A stretch of DNA of 64,000 nt from Asticcacaulis sp. YBE204 (GTDB lineage: Bacteria; Pseudomonadota; Alphaproteobacteria; Caulobacterales; Caulobacteraceae). The position numbers and the translations under genes were made by a program. The stretch spans positions 124,001 through 188,000 of the forward strand of contig NZ_AWGF01000009.1 in assembly GCF_000495855.1 (NCBI RefSeq). The letters run 5' to 3'. Under the pieces are notes generated by a model, which was not told where the DNA came from, did no database searches, and saw only the letters and a program-made list of their open reading frames with translations. This document shows, one piece after another, positions 37,292 to 47,184 of this stretch; position 1 is the stretch's first letter; the number at the start of each line of letters is the position of its first letter.

Positions 37292-40200
37292 ATGTCGCGC
37301 AGGTTCATAATCAGGCTGGCTGTCACCGTTTCTGCGATGGCCGCCCTCGGCGCAATGACGGCGGAGACGCTGGCGGCACCTGCGGCGAAACCGGTCGCCG
37401 AAGCGAAACCCAAACCGGCCGATGTACCGCCGCGCGTGCTGGCTCTGCGGGAACGCATCAACACCACATTCAACGGCGAACCCCCGGCGGACCCCAAGAA
37501 GCTTCTGGTCGAGGCCTCCGCCCTGATGAAGGAGGCCGAAGCCGAACCCTTGCTGGGCGCGGAGCATTTCACCAAGGCCTCGATCTATTACGCGCTGGCG
37601 CTCTTTTACAATCAGGACGCCAAGGGTGCCGTCGAGGTTGTGGTCCGCGCGCGCAAGATCTACGAAGCCTCCGGGCTGGGGGAAACCCAGCTCTATGCTA
37701 ATACCTTGCAGAACGAAGCCGTCTATCTCAACGGCGCGGGCCGGACCGAAGAGTCTCTGGTGACGCAGCAGCGCGCCTACGAGGTCATGTCGAAGGTCAG
37801 CGGCCCCGACAGCCCCGAAGTCGGCGCCATTCTGGCGTCGATGGCGGTGGCCTATGGCCGTCTGGGGCGCTTAAGCGAATCCATCGCCGCCTATGAACGC
37901 GGCCTGCCGCTGATGACGCCGGAAAACAGCAGCCCCAGTTCGCTGAGCGCGCAGTACGGCAACTATGCCGACCGGCTGGAAACCGTCGGGCAGTACGAAA
38001 AAGCCGTCGAAATGAACCGCAAAGCGCTCGATATCGCGGTCAAATATTCGACCGAGGAAGAACGCGCCTTGCGCTGGGCCTATAGCCGCCTGAGCGAGCG
38101 CATGTTGCCGTTCAAGCGCTATGAGGCCGCTGAAATCTATGCCCGCAAGGCGCTGGATCTGGCAATCAAGTATTCCGGCAAGATATCGCCCGATACCGGC
38201 ATTTTCACCTACCGTCTGGCGCGGGTCTATACCCAGTCGGGGCGCCTGGCTGAGGGGGAAGCCCTGATGCTGGAGGCGCTGGAGATCATCAAACAGAAGC
38301 CGTCGGTCGATGCGCCGGACGTGCTGGGGATCGCCTGGCTGGAGCTGGCCCGCTACGCCAGCTGGCGCAACGATCTCGATCTGGCCGAAACGCGGGCACG
38401 CGCCGGTTTGGCAGCGGTGGAGCCGCTGGGGGCGCGCGGCCTCGTGACGCGCAACGGCCTGCACGTGCTGATGGGCAGTCTGTTGCTCAAACATGGCCGT
38501 TACGCAGAGGCGCTGGCCGAGGTGCAGCCGACGCTTGACTATTACCGGACGCAATTGCCGCCGCACGCGCGGGCGCGGATCAATGCCGAAAGCCTCGAAG
38601 CTCTGATTCTGGCGCGACTGGGGCGCACGGCGGAGGCCTATGAGAAGGCGGCAGCGCTGGACGCGGTCCTGCGCGGGCGGCTTCAGGACTTCGCCCTGAC
38701 CGGTGAGGAGCGGGCGGAAAACGCCGATTTCTACGGTCTGGCCTATATCCGGTTCGCCGATATCGCCCTCTCGGCGGGCAAGCCGGAAGAGGCCTTCGCG
38801 GCGGCGCAGATGGCGGCCTTTTCCGAGGTTGCCTCGACGGCACAATCTCTGGCCGCGCAGGCCGCGCTCAAGGACGTCGCCGCCGCCGATGCCGCCCTGA
38901 AGCTGCAACGCGGACAGGTGCGCAAGCAGCGTCTGGACCGTCAACGCGCCTATGCGCAGGCCCGAGCGTCGCAGTCCAAGGCGGCGCAGGCCGAAAGCGA
39001 GCGTGTCCTTGCCGACATTGCGGCGGTGGACAAGGAGTTGCGCGTCCTGCACGGCGAGCTGATGGCGGCGTTCCCGGCCTATGACGCCATGCGACTGCCC
39101 CATCCGGTGCGGCTGAGCGAGGCACGGGCGGCCTTGAAACCGGGGCAGGCCGTCCTGCTGCCGTTTCAGGTCGACGACCGCATGATTTCGATGGTCCTGA
39201 CGCCGAAAGGGCTGAACTGGTCGGCGACGACGATGGCGGAAGCACAGGCCGGGCAATATATCGGCCGGGTGCGCAGCTCTATCGATGCGGGGCTGCTCGA
39301 TCCGAACGCCGCCTTCGATCGCACGGCGGCCTATGCACTGGGGCGGGCGGTCCTGCCGCCGGACCTGCGCCAGCAGATGTCCGGCACGAAGGAAATCGCC
39401 GTCATCGGGTCGGGCAAGATCATGACCCTGCCGTTCTCGTTGCTGGTCCTCGATCCCCCGAAGGGCCGTGACGACGACCCGGCGGCGTTACGCGGCACAG
39501 CCTTCCTGATCAAGCGTTATGCGGTATCGGTACGGCCCGTCTTCGCGGTAGCGGATCGCGCGATGGATGTCGTGGGCACGGGCTTTGCCGGGATCGGCGC
39601 ACCGCTTCTGGGGCCGTCCGGCGACCTGCTGGCCGACCTGCGCGGCAGTCCCTACGCCCTGCCGGGGGAGATCGAAAACCGCGGCGGCGGGGACGACGAC
39701 TATCGCGGCAATCTGGCCGACATCAAGGTGCTGAAAACCCTGCCCAGCCTGCCATTCGCCGCCGAGGAGCTCAACCGGATGGCGGCGATCCTCAAGGCCG
39801 ACAAGACCCTGCTGCTGGTGGGCAAGGACGCCACCGAAGCGAAGGTCAAGGCCGCCCGCCTGAGCGATTACAGCGTCGTCGCCTTCGCCACGCACGGCCT
39901 GATCGGCGGGGAAACCGGCCGCGTGGGCGAACCGGCCCTGGTCCTCACCCCGCCGGACGTGGCCTCCGAGGCCGATGACGGTCTGCTGACGGCGACCGAG
40001 GTGTCCCTGCTCCGGCTCAATGCCGAATGGGTCATCCTGTCGGCGTGCAATACCGGTTCGGCGCGGGAAACCGGCGCGGCGGGCTATAGCGGTCTGGCAC
40101 AGGCCTTCATGCAGGCGGGGGCGCGCAATCTGCTGGTCTCGCTCTGGCCGGTGCGCGATGACGCCGCGGCGCGACTGAGCGTCGGCACGCTCAAGGCCAA

Positions 40201-40318
40201 TGCGGCGGGGCTGTCGAAACCGGACGCCCTGCGCAAGGCGACGCTCGATCTGCTGAAAGACCGCAAGGTGCCGCCGCACCCGGCCCTGTGGGCGCCGTTC
40301 TCGCTGATCAGCCGGTAA
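37292..40318 (+). CDS. Exported TPR-CHAT domain protein (caspase-like peptidase)
   Basis: This 1008-residue protein has a signal peptide (to about residue 33, TLAAPAAK), about ten TPR-like helical repeats (residues 60-480), an alpha-helical linker (540-600) and a C-terminal CHAT domain (about 700-1005). The CHAT dyad is intact: His868 in AFATHGLIGG and Cys919 in ILSACNTGS. CHAT proteins are caspase-like cysteine peptidases, and the TPR part usually recognises partners. Export is less usual for a presumed effector protease; the periplasmic substrate is unknown. The ATG at 37292 is chosen for its signal peptide. It seems to be a single-gene unit, and no gasdermin or other immune gene is nearby. 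Confidence 0.87.
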   Translation: MSRRFIIRLAVTVSAMAALGAMTAETLAAPAAKPVAEAKPKPADVPPRVLALRERINTTFNGEPPADPKKLLVEASALMKEAEAEPLLGAEHFTKASIYYALALFYNQDAKGAVEVVVRARKIYEASGLGETQLYANTLQNEAVYLNGAGRTEESLVTQQRAYEVMSKVSGPDSPEVGAILASMAVAYGRLGRLSESIAAYERGLPLMTPENSSPSSLSAQYGNYADRLETVGQYEKAVEMNRKALDIAVKYSTEEERALRWAYSRLSERMLPFKRYEAAEIYARKALDLAIKYSGKISPDTGIFTYRLARVYTQSGRLAEGEALMLEALEIIKQKPSVDAPDVLGIAWLELARYASWRNDLDLAETRARAGLAAVEPLGARGLVTRNGLHVLMGSLLLKHGRYAEALAEVQPTLDYYRTQLPPHARARINAESLEALILARLGRTAEAYEKAAALDAVLRGRLQDFALTGEERAENADFYGLAYIRFADIALSAGKPEEAFAAAQMAAFSEVASTAQSLAAQAALKDVAAADAALKLQRGQVRKQRLDRQRAYAQARASQSKAAQAESERVLADIAAVDKELRVLHGELMAAFPAYDAMRLPHPVRLSEARAALKPGQAVLLPFQVDDRMISMVLTPKGLNWSATTMAEAQAGQYIGRVRSSIDAGLLDPNAAFDRTAAYALGRAVLPPDLRQQMSGTKEIAVIGSGKIMTLPFSLLVLDPPKGRDDDPAALRGTAFLIKRYAVSVRPVFAVADRAMDVVGTGFAGIGAPLLGPSGDLLADLRGSPYALPGEIENRGGGDDDYRGNLADIKVLKTLPSLPFAAEELNRMAAILKADKTLLLVGKDATEAKVKAARLSDYSVVAFATHGLIGGETGRVGEPALVLTPPDVASEADDGLLTATEVSLLRLNAEWVILSACNTGSARETGAAGYSGLAQAFMQAGARNLLVSLWPVRDDAAARLSVGTLKANAAGLSKPDALRKATLDLLKDRKVPPHPALWAPFSLISR

Positions 40319-40379
40319 CGTTGCACAAGCCGCCATTGAGGCTGCGGCCAAGGTGGCGTAGCCACCGCCCGGCGAGGGA

Positions 40380-41501
40380 CTAAAAAAGACTCATCTGCGG
40401 ATCGCCGCCCTTGAACGGCGCGGGTTCTCTCCGCTCGCGCGGGCCGTCGAGGCCGTGACGCTTGACCGCAAGCGCGAACCGCTGCGCCATAAGCTCGGCG
40501 AACGGTCCCGTGCCGCGCATCCGGCTGCCGAAATTCGCGTCGTTGAGCTTGCCGTCGCGGCACTGGCGGATGTGGTTGAGCACCTTGTCCGCCCGGTCGG
40601 GGAAGTTGAGGCGCAGCCAGTCCTCGAACAGCCGCTTGATCTCATGCGGCAGACGCACCAGACTGTAACCAACGCGCTCGGCTCCCGCCTCGGCGGCGGC
40701 CTTGACGATGGCCTCCATCTCATGATCGGTCAGGCCGGGGATCATCGGCGCGGCCAGAACGCTGATCGGTATGCCCGCCGCCTTCAGCGCCCGCACGGTG
40801 TCGAGCCGCTTTTGCGGCGCGGCCGCGCGCGGCTCCATCACACGGCTCAGATGCCGGTCGAGCGTGGTGATCGACAGGGTCGCCGAAAACAAACCGCGCG
40901 CGGCCATCGGTGCCAGCAGGTCGAGATCGCGCAAAATCAGGGCTGACTTGGTGACGATATGGACGGGGTGGTTGAATTCCGACAGCACCTCCAGGATCGA
41001 CCGGGTCAATTTTTCCGTTCGTTCGGTGGGCTGATAGGCATCGGTATTGATGCCCAGCGCCAGCCGTCCGGGGGTGTATTTCGGATGCGACAATTCCTGC
41101 CGCAGCAATTTTGCGGCGTCGGGCTTGCGAAAGATACGCGTCTCGAAATCGAGCCCCGGCGACAGGTCGAGATAGGCGTGGGTCGGTCGCGCAAAGCAAT
41201 AGATGCAGCCGTGTTCGCAGCCCTTGTACGGGTTGATCGAACGGTTGAAGCCGACATCGGGCGATTGATTGTAGCTGATGATCTTGCGCGCCGTATCGAC
41301 GCCTAAGATCGTTTTGACCCGCTCTATGCTTTCGTCTTCGTCCCAGTCCGACTGAGACCATTCATCGACGCTCTCATAACGATCTGGCGCGTCGAAACGT
41401 CCGCTCAGGCGGTTGGACACCGCGCCGCGCCCCTTGCGCACCCGGTCTGGAAGGGCGTTTTCATCCGTGATGGGCTCGGTACGCAGCTTGGGGATCGGCA
41501 T
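40380..41501 (-). CDS. PA0069-type radical SAM protein
   Basis: This 373-residue enzyme carries the cluster motif CEHGCIYC (CxxxCxxC) after SINPYKG, as in the PA0069/Rv2578c family. LGINTDAYQPTER and VRLPHEIKRLFEDWL are further family blocks. The reaction is unknown. It follows the LysR gene by 41 bp on the same strand. Downstream, before the convergent CHAT stop, lies a short hairpin GGTGGC-GTA-GCCACC (40352-40366). Confidence 0.88.
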   Translation of the reverse strand: MPIPKLRTEPITDENALPDRVRKGRGAVSNRLSGRFDAPDRYESVDEWSQSDWDEDESIERVKTILGVDTARKIISYNQSPDVGFNRSINPYKGCEHGCIYCFARPTHAYLDLSPGLDFETRIFRKPDAAKLLRQELSHPKYTPGRLALGINTDAYQPTERTEKLTRSILEVLSEFNHPVHIVTKSALILRDLDLLAPMAARGLFSATLSITTLDRHLSRVMEPRAAAPQKRLDTVRALKAAGIPISVLAAPMIPGLTDHEMEAIVKAAAEAGAERVGYSLVRLPHEIKRLFEDWLRLNFPDRADKVLNHIRQCRDGKLNDANFGSRMRGTGPFAELMAQRFALAVKRHGLDGPRERREPAPFKGGDPQMSLF

Positions 41502-41542
41502 GGGGCGAGCATACCGTCAAATCGGAACATTTCAAGAACAAA

Positions 41543-42442
41543 TTAGATCATCCAGTAGGGTGGATCGCCGAACGCGGCCTTCAGATGGGCGGCGAGGGCG
41601 CGTAGCTTCGCCGAACTGCGGCGGCCCTCCGGGTGCGCCATGAAAACAAACTCAGGCGCGGGCGACCATCCGACATCGAGGACGATCAGACGACCTTCGC
41701 GTACCGCCTCACCGGCAATGAAGCTGGGCAGCAGCGCGATCCCCAAACCGCCCACCGCCGCGTCCAGCAGGATGTCGCCATTATTGGTGACCAGCGCCGC
41801 CTCGGTGCGGATGATGCGGCTGCCGTCGGGCGTATCGAAGCGCCAGTCGGCTGCGCCGCGATGGGCGTAGAACAGGCCGCGATGATCGGACAGGTCATCG
41901 AGCGTGGCCGGCGTGCCGTTTGCTGCCAGATAGTCAGGCGCGGCGACCAGCAGACGGCGGCTGGTCGCCAGACGCCACACGATCAGCCGCGACTCGACAA
42001 TAGGGCCGTGGCGCAGGACCGCATCGTAGCCTTCCGAGGCTATATCGACGCGGCGGTCGTCGAGGTCCAGTTGCAGCTCGATGGCCGGATGCTGCTTCAG
42101 GAAGGGGATCAGAGCGGGCGCGAGGTGCATCCGTCCGAAGGTCACCGGCGCGGCCAGCCGCAGCGGACCGGCCAGCGTCCCGCGCCGTTCGGCCAGATCG
42201 GCGGTGGCGGCGCGGGCTTCGTCCAGTATGCGTTTCGCCCGCTCGAGAAACGCCGCGCCGTCCTCGGTCAGGGACAGCCGCCGGGTCGTCCGGTGGATGA
42301 GCGGGGCCGAGACCTCGCGCTCCAGTTCCGCCAGACGCTCGCTGACCACGGACTTGGCCAGCCGCAGCCGGCGCGCGGCTTCGCTTATCGACCCGGCCTC
42401 TGTCACGGCGACAAAAGCGGCCACGCCTTCCATCTTGATCAT
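41543..42442 (-). CDS. LysR family transcriptional regulator
   Basis: This 299-residue regulator has an N-terminal winged helix (AGSISEAARRLRLAKSVVSERLAELE) and a C-terminal LysR substrate domain (about residues 90-295). The subgroup with early RTTRRLSLTEDG and DDRRVDIASEGYDAVLR often regulates a divergent oxidoreductase. It diverges from the SDR gene, the probable target, across 122 bp. Confidence 0.9.
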   Translation of the reverse strand: MIKMEGVAAFVAVTEAGSISEAARRLRLAKSVVSERLAELEREVSAPLIHRTTRRLSLTEDGAAFLERAKRILDEARAATADLAERRGTLAGPLRLAAPVTFGRMHLAPALIPFLKQHPAIELQLDLDDRRVDIASEGYDAVLRHGPIVESRLIVWRLATSRRLLVAAPDYLAANGTPATLDDLSDHRGLFYAHRGAADWRFDTPDGSRIIRTEAALVTNNGDILLDAAVGGLGIALLPSFIAGEAVREGRLIVLDVGWSPAPEFVFMAHPEGRRSSAKLRALAAHLKAAFGDPPYWMI

Positions 42443-42446
42443 CGTT

Positions 42447-42491
42447 CGGATATCCGGACATAAGTTTCAATTTTTGCAGACTAATCCGGAC
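42447..42491. promoter_or_regulatory. Candidate LysR-binding region between LysR and SDR genes
   Basis: CGGATATCCG (42447-42456) is a perfect palindrome. TCCGGAC occurs at 42453-42459 and again at 42485-42491. Repeated CCGGA half-sites in a divergent LysR gap are plausible regulator and inducer sites; no experiment is implied. Confidence 0.4.
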
Positions 42492-42564
42492 GAACGGACG
42501 GCGCTATATGTTTTTTCAGTTCAGCGGGACATCGGGTTCCGCCACGAAACGAAAGGACACGACA

Positions 42565-43320
42565 ATGACCCGTTTGGCTCACAAGACCGCCCTGATCACC
42601 GGTGGCACCAGCGGTATCGGCCTCGAAACCGCCCGTCAGTTCATCGCTGAAGGTGCGCGCGTCGCCGTCACCGGCAGCAGCGAAGCCTCCATCGCCGCCG
42701 CCCGCGCCGAACTGGGCGATGCCGTGATCTATATTCAGGCCGATGCCGGGGATGTCCGCGCGCAGGCCGCCGTCGCCGAGACCGTCAAGGCCGCCTTCGG
42801 GCGTCTCGATGTCCTCTTCGTCAATGCGGGCAAGGCCGATTTCCGCCCGCTCGACGCCTGGGACGAAGCCGCCTTCGACGCCAGCGTCGCGATCAATGTC
42901 AAAGGCCCCTATTTCCTCATTCAGGCCCTGCTGCCGCTGTTCAGCGACCGCGCCTCTGTTATCCTCAATACCTCGATCAACGCCCATATCGGCATGGCGA
43001 CCTCCAGCGTCTATGCCCTGACCAAGGCGGCACTTCAGTCGCTGATCCGCACCTTGTCGGGCGAGCTTATCGGGCGCGGCATCCGCGTCAATGCCGTCAG
43101 CCCCGGCCCGATCGTCACGCCGCTGCACACCAAGCTGACCGCCGGTCTGCCAGACGCAGAAGCCAAAGCGGTAGCCGACGGCATCGCCGCTCAGATCCCG
43201 CTGGGGCGCTTCGGTCAGCCGAGCGAGGTGGCGAAGATCGTGGTGCTTTTTGCCTCCGACGAAGCCCCCTTCGTGGTGGGTAGCGAACTGACCGTCGACG
43301 GCGGGATGAGCACGCTGTAA
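42565..43320 (+). CDS. SDR family NAD(P)-dependent oxidoreductase
   Basis: This 251-residue classical short-chain dehydrogenase has the cofactor motif TGGTSGIG, NAG (FVNAGKADF), catalytic Ser in NTSINAHIG, and the YxxxK pair in VYALTKAAL. PGPIVTPL and VDGGMSTL close the fold. The substrate is unknown. The ATG at 42565 follows GAAAGGA. Expression is probably controlled by the divergent LysR protein. Confidence 0.9.
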   Translation: MTRLAHKTALITGGTSGIGLETARQFIAEGARVAVTGSSEASIAAARAELGDAVIYIQADAGDVRAQAAVAETVKAAFGRLDVLFVNAGKADFRPLDAWDEAAFDASVAINVKGPYFLIQALLPLFSDRASVILNTSINAHIGMATSSVYALTKAALQSLIRTLSGELIGRGIRVNAVSPGPIVTPLHTKLTAGLPDAEAKAVADGIAAQIPLGRFGQPSEVAKIVVLFASDEAPFVVGSELTVDGGMSTL

Positions 43321-43403
43321 AGTGATCGTGGGGCATCCCGCTAGCATGAATGTCTGTGCCAACGGGTCACGAACTTTCTCGCGATACCAGACAAGGCGAA
43401 TTG

Positions 43404-44309
43404 ATGACTTTACCCGACGGCCTGTGCGCCTTTCCCCTTACGCCGTGTTCACCCGACGGTCAGGTCGATGAGACGGGCCTGCACCGGCTGGTCACGCGTC
43501 TGGTCGAGGCCAGAGTCGACTCGATCGGACTTTTGGGCAGTACGGGCATCTATATGTACCTGTCGCCTCAAGCGCGTCGCCGCGCGCTTGAGGTCGGTCT
43601 GGCGGCGGCAGGGACTGTACCGGTGGTAGCAGGCGTCGGCGCCCTGCGAACCGACGAGGCCGTGCGCCATGCACAGGACGCAAAAGCCATCGGGGCGGCA
43701 GCGGGTCTGCTGTCGGCGGTGTCCTATACGGCCCTGTCCGAGGACGAGGTGTTCGAGCACGTATCGACCGTCGCCCGCGAAAGCCGGTTGCCGATTGTTC
43801 TCTACGATAATCCCGGCGCGACGCATTTTCATTTCACGCCGGCCCTCGTGCATCGACTGGCGCAGGTGCCGGGGATCGTCGCCATCAAGAACCCCGGTTT
43901 TGAGCGGGCGGCGCTCGAACAACATCTGGCCGAGCAACGAGGCTACATCCCCGAAGGGTTTTCGATTGGCTACAGCGGCGACTGGTTTTGCACGGAGGCC
44001 ATGATCGCCGGCGCGGACGTCTGGTACAGCGTGCTGGCCGGTGTGTTCCCCGATATTTGTCGCCGGATCGTGACCGCTGCGCGGGCCGGTGACGCCGTTG
44101 AAGCGCGGCGTCTCGATGCCGAACTCGCACCGTTGTGGGCGTTGTTTCGTCGAAGCGGGAGCCTGCGGGCTATCTATGTCATGGCGGAGGCGCTGGACAT
44201 CTGCCGGGCGGAGCCGCCGCGTCCGCTCCTGCCGCTGCCGGATGCGCAAAGGCAGGCCGTTATCGAGACGATGCAAAACATCTTCCCGTCAGGATATTTG
44301 CCCGATTAG
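43404..44309 (+). CDS. DapA-family aldolase/synthase (dihydrodipicolinate synthase-like)
   Basis: This 301-residue TIM-barrel protein forms a Schiff base with the Lys in GIVAIKNPG and has the Tyr motif IVLYDNPG, both typical of the DapA/NAL class I aldolases. The glycine-rich LLGSTGIYMYLS replaces the usual GTTGE. Related enzymes make or cleave 2-keto-3-deoxy sugars or other keto acids, so lysine biosynthesis is not assured. The ATG at 43404 follows AAGGCGA. It ends two bases from the convergent antiporter stop. Confidence 0.83.
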   Translation: MTLPDGLCAFPLTPCSPDGQVDETGLHRLVTRLVEARVDSIGLLGSTGIYMYLSPQARRRALEVGLAAAGTVPVVAGVGALRTDEAVRHAQDAKAIGAAAGLLSAVSYTALSEDEVFEHVSTVARESRLPIVLYDNPGATHFHFTPALVHRLAQVPGIVAIKNPGFERAALEQHLAEQRGYIPEGFSIGYSGDWFCTEAMIAGADVWYSVLAGVFPDICRRIVTAARAGDAVEARRLDAELAPLWALFRRSGSLRAIYVMAEALDICRAEPPRPLLPLPDAQRQAVIETMQNIFPSGYLPD

Positions 44310-44311
44310 GG

Positions 44312-45850
44312 TTAGCTTTCCTCGATCCGCCGGTCGGATTCGCGGGTGATGCTTACCTCGGCGAAATCGAGCTCTTCCTGAAGGATCAGATAGGCGTCGG
44401 CACCGACGCGTTCTTCCCGGCGCAGGATCTCCAGCCGTTCGCGCTGCGCCCGCAGGGCATGGCGCCCCAGGGCGCGCTGATCTTCCAGCGCGGTATCGTC
44501 GGGCGTCAGCGCCGCCGTACGCGAGGTCTCGAACTCATAGCGCCAGAAGTCCGCCGCCGGGCCTTCGTGCGCCTTCAATGTTTTCAGCGCCGTGGCCGCC
44601 AGATCGGCGCGCACCTCGGCCATTTCCTTGTCGAGGCCGTTGTCGCCGTCGAGCTTCAGCCAGCGCACCAGCGACGGCAGGCTCAGGCCCTGAATGACGA
44701 GCGTCGCCAGCACCACCGCGAATGCCGTCAGCACGATCAGGTCGCGGTCGGGAAAGGTCAGGGGCAGTGAAAAGGCCGTCGCCAGCGTGACCAGCCCACG
44801 CATCCCGCACCAGCCGACCAGTATGCCCTGACCGAGCGTCGCGGGCTCCAGATCGCCGCGCGCCGACCGAAAGCGATGGGCCAGCCGATTATAGATCAGC
44901 AGCCAGACCATCCGTACGCCGATCAGGCATACGACCACGGCAACGGCGAACCCAACGGCGGCATGGAGGCGATCCGGCGTCATGCCGCTGACGATGGCGC
45001 GGGCCTGAAAGCCCATCAGCAGGAAGGCGAAGACGTTCAGGCAGAACACCACGGCGTCCCAGACGGCAAAACTGTGGATGCGCATGCGCGGCGGCGTGCT
45101 CAGGTTGGCGGAATAGGCGATGGTCATGGCGAAGGCGACGACGCACAGGACCGCCGACAGGCCGAGCTTTTCGGCGACGATCCACAGGCCGAAACAGGTG
45201 ACGAACTCCATCAGATTGGCGCCGCGCGTGCCGGTGACGATGGGCGTGATATAGCGGAAGGCCCACGCCAGAGCGACACCGAGAAGAATGCCGCCCGGCG
45301 CCGCCAGACCCAGCCGCAGCATCAGATCGCCGCCGCCGCTGTTGCGGCTTTGCAAGGCGACGGCGGCGGAAAACAGGAGCAGGGCGGTCGCGTCGTTGAG
45401 CAGGCTTTCGCCTTTGAGCACCGTCACCGACCGCCGGGGCATGTTGACGCTGCCCAGCACGGCGGTGGCTGCGGCGGCATCGGGTGGCGCGACGATCGCG
45501 CCCAGCGCCAGAGCGGCAAACACGGGCAGACCGGCCATGACGACACCGAGCCACGCGACGGCACTGGCACTCAGCAGCACCGCGACCACGGCCAGCGCAA
45601 ACAAGGGCCGCCAGTAGCGACGGGCGGCCACCAGAGGAAAATCGAACGCCGCATCGACGATGGCCGGGGCGATGAACAGGGCCAGCGCCATATGCGGGTC
45701 GAGGCCGATTTCGGGCGCGCCCGGCACCAGCGCCAGCAAGACACCGGCCGCAGCCAGCATGGTCGGGTAGGGGATCGACAGCCGCCGCGAGATTTGCAGT
45801 AGTCCGATGGCTATGGCGAGAAGGACAAGCAGGCTTTCGAAAAAGGTCAT
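44312..45850 (-). CDS. CPA1 family Na+/H+ antiporter
   Basis: This 512-residue membrane antiporter has about 12 segments; the ion-binding Asp pair region reads FIAPAIVDAAFDFPL, and VLKGESLLNDATALLLF is the conserved CPA1 segment. WCGMRGLVTLA is also diagnostic. A soluble, charged C-terminal tail (about residues 410-512) may be regulatory. The ATG at 45850 overlaps the amine-oxidase stop by four bases; reading further upstream would run out of frame through that gene. Confidence 0.9.
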   Translation of the reverse strand: MTFFESLLVLLAIAIGLLQISRRLSIPYPTMLAAAGVLLALVPGAPEIGLDPHMALALFIAPAIVDAAFDFPLVAARRYWRPLFALAVVAVLLSASAVAWLGVVMAGLPVFAALALGAIVAPPDAAAATAVLGSVNMPRRSVTVLKGESLLNDATALLLFSAAVALQSRNSGGGDLMLRLGLAAPGGILLGVALAWAFRYITPIVTGTRGANLMEFVTCFGLWIVAEKLGLSAVLCVVAFAMTIAYSANLSTPPRMRIHSFAVWDAVVFCLNVFAFLLMGFQARAIVSGMTPDRLHAAVGFAVAVVVCLIGVRMVWLLIYNRLAHRFRSARGDLEPATLGQGILVGWCGMRGLVTLATAFSLPLTFPDRDLIVLTAFAVVLATLVIQGLSLPSLVRWLKLDGDNGLDKEMAEVRADLAATALKTLKAHEGPAADFWRYEFETSRTAALTPDDTALEDQRALGRHALRAQRERLEILRREERVGADAYLILQEELDFAEVSITRESDRRIEES

Positions 45851-47085
45851 GCGTGCGCTCCCGCCAAATAGGTTTCTATGTGTCGGGCGGCGTCGATCCC
45901 GCTTTGCCACGCGCCGTGGGCGGTCGAAAAATCGTGCGCCGAACAGGCCTCGCCCGCAAAGCAAAGGCGTTCGCTCACCGGATGCGACAGGACGGCGCGG
46001 GCGGCGTGATGGCCGGGCAGGGCGTGACTGTACGATCCGCCTATGGTCGGCTCTTTGGCCCACCGCGTCGTAATCAGGGGCGAGAGGCCGCGCGCGAAAT
46101 CGCCGCCCAGCAGGTGCGTCAACTCTTCGATGGCAAAGGCGGTGGCGGCGTCGGGTCCTTGCCGTTCGAGGTCGCGCGCCCACGCGCCGCCCAGAAAGCA
46201 CTCTATAACGGGGCGTCCAAGCGGCCTGAGGTAATAGCTGCCGGTCTCGGCGCGGTCCGTGCGGCCGAGCAGGTGCGATTCCGGCGGCACGGCGTCGGGA
46301 TCGTTCATCGTCAGAAACACCTTGTCGGCAAGGCCGAGCGGCAGGTGCGACGCGGCCTCCAGATGATCGTCGAGGGCGTGAGAGAAACGGATATCGCCGC
46401 GCGCCAGCACCGTTGTCGGGACCGCCACGATGACGGCGGCGGCGCGGATGACACTCTGATCGGTTTGCAGCACCATATCCTTATCGCCGGCGACCGACCT
46501 GACGCGCGTCGATAAGCTTACAGGCACGTCAACGCCCAGACCGGTGATGAACGCGCCATAGCCCTCCGGCAACCGCCAGTTCGATTCGCTGGCGGCGTCC
46601 TCGTAGGCGAGAAAATCCTCAGCGGACAGCTGATCGAGTTCGGCACCGTTCATGAAGCTGCTCAAACCGTCGGCGAAGGGACGCCAGCGATCGGTTGCGG
46701 GCAGGGCGTCCGAGGCCCGGTCGCCGGGCGGCGGCGTTTCACGCAACCGATTCTTCAGGGACTCGAAAGCGTTCCACGCCCCCTGCTGGTCCTCAGGCGA
46801 AAAATCGATATTGCCGAGCTGTTTCGACCACGCGCTTTCACGACGGTCGAGCGGGTGACCGAGCGTGTCGGCTAAAGCCGCCAGGGGGTTGCGTTCCGCC
46901 GAATGCAGCCAGCCACAGCCCATGTCAAGCGGCAAGCCGTCGATGTGTCGGGTAAAGGCGCGTCCGCCCAGACGCGGCAGGGCCTCGATGATCCGCACGG
47001 ATCGCCTATGCCCGATCAAATAACGCGCCGCCGCAATCCCGGCGGCCCCACCCCCGATAATGGCGACATCCAGTGTGCCGGTCAT
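45847..47085 (-). CDS. Flavin amine-oxidase-like FAD-dependent oxidoreductase
   Basis: This 412-residue protein binds FAD through VAIIGGGAAGIAAARYL near its start and the closing LCFAGEACSAHDFSTAHGAWQSGIDAA. LGGRAFTRHIDGLPLDMGCGWLH is typical of monoamine/polyamine oxidase and desaturase relatives. The substrate is unknown. The ATG at 47085 follows AGGAGATG. It is coupled to the Na+/H+ antiporter gene (ATGA). Confidence 0.85.
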   Translation of the reverse strand: MTGTLDVAIIGGGAAGIAAARYLIGHRRSVRIIEALPRLGGRAFTRHIDGLPLDMGCGWLHSAERNPLAALADTLGHPLDRRESAWSKQLGNIDFSPEDQQGAWNAFESLKNRLRETPPPGDRASDALPATDRWRPFADGLSSFMNGAELDQLSAEDFLAYEDAASESNWRLPEGYGAFITGLGVDVPVSLSTRVRSVAGDKDMVLQTDQSVIRAAAVIVAVPTTVLARGDIRFSHALDDHLEAASHLPLGLADKVFLTMNDPDAVPPESHLLGRTDRAETGSYYLRPLGRPVIECFLGGAWARDLERQGPDAATAFAIEELTHLLGGDFARGLSPLITTRWAKEPTIGGSYSHALPGHHAARAVLSHPVSERLCFAGEACSAHDFSTAHGAWQSGIDAARHIETYLAGAHA

Positions 47086-47184
47086 ACGAACGCATCTCCT
47101 GAAAGCCCGATCCGGAATCGTTTTCAAAGAAATATCGTATCGGCAATGAAGTCAAAACACAGATTGGTAAGACGCTGTTCGCTC

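Noticed and set aside
37292-40318. A CHAT-gasdermin or Craspase-type defence system.
   Set aside because: No gasdermin-like small gene, CRISPR effector or nuclease lies next to the CHAT gene, and the protein carries an export signal.
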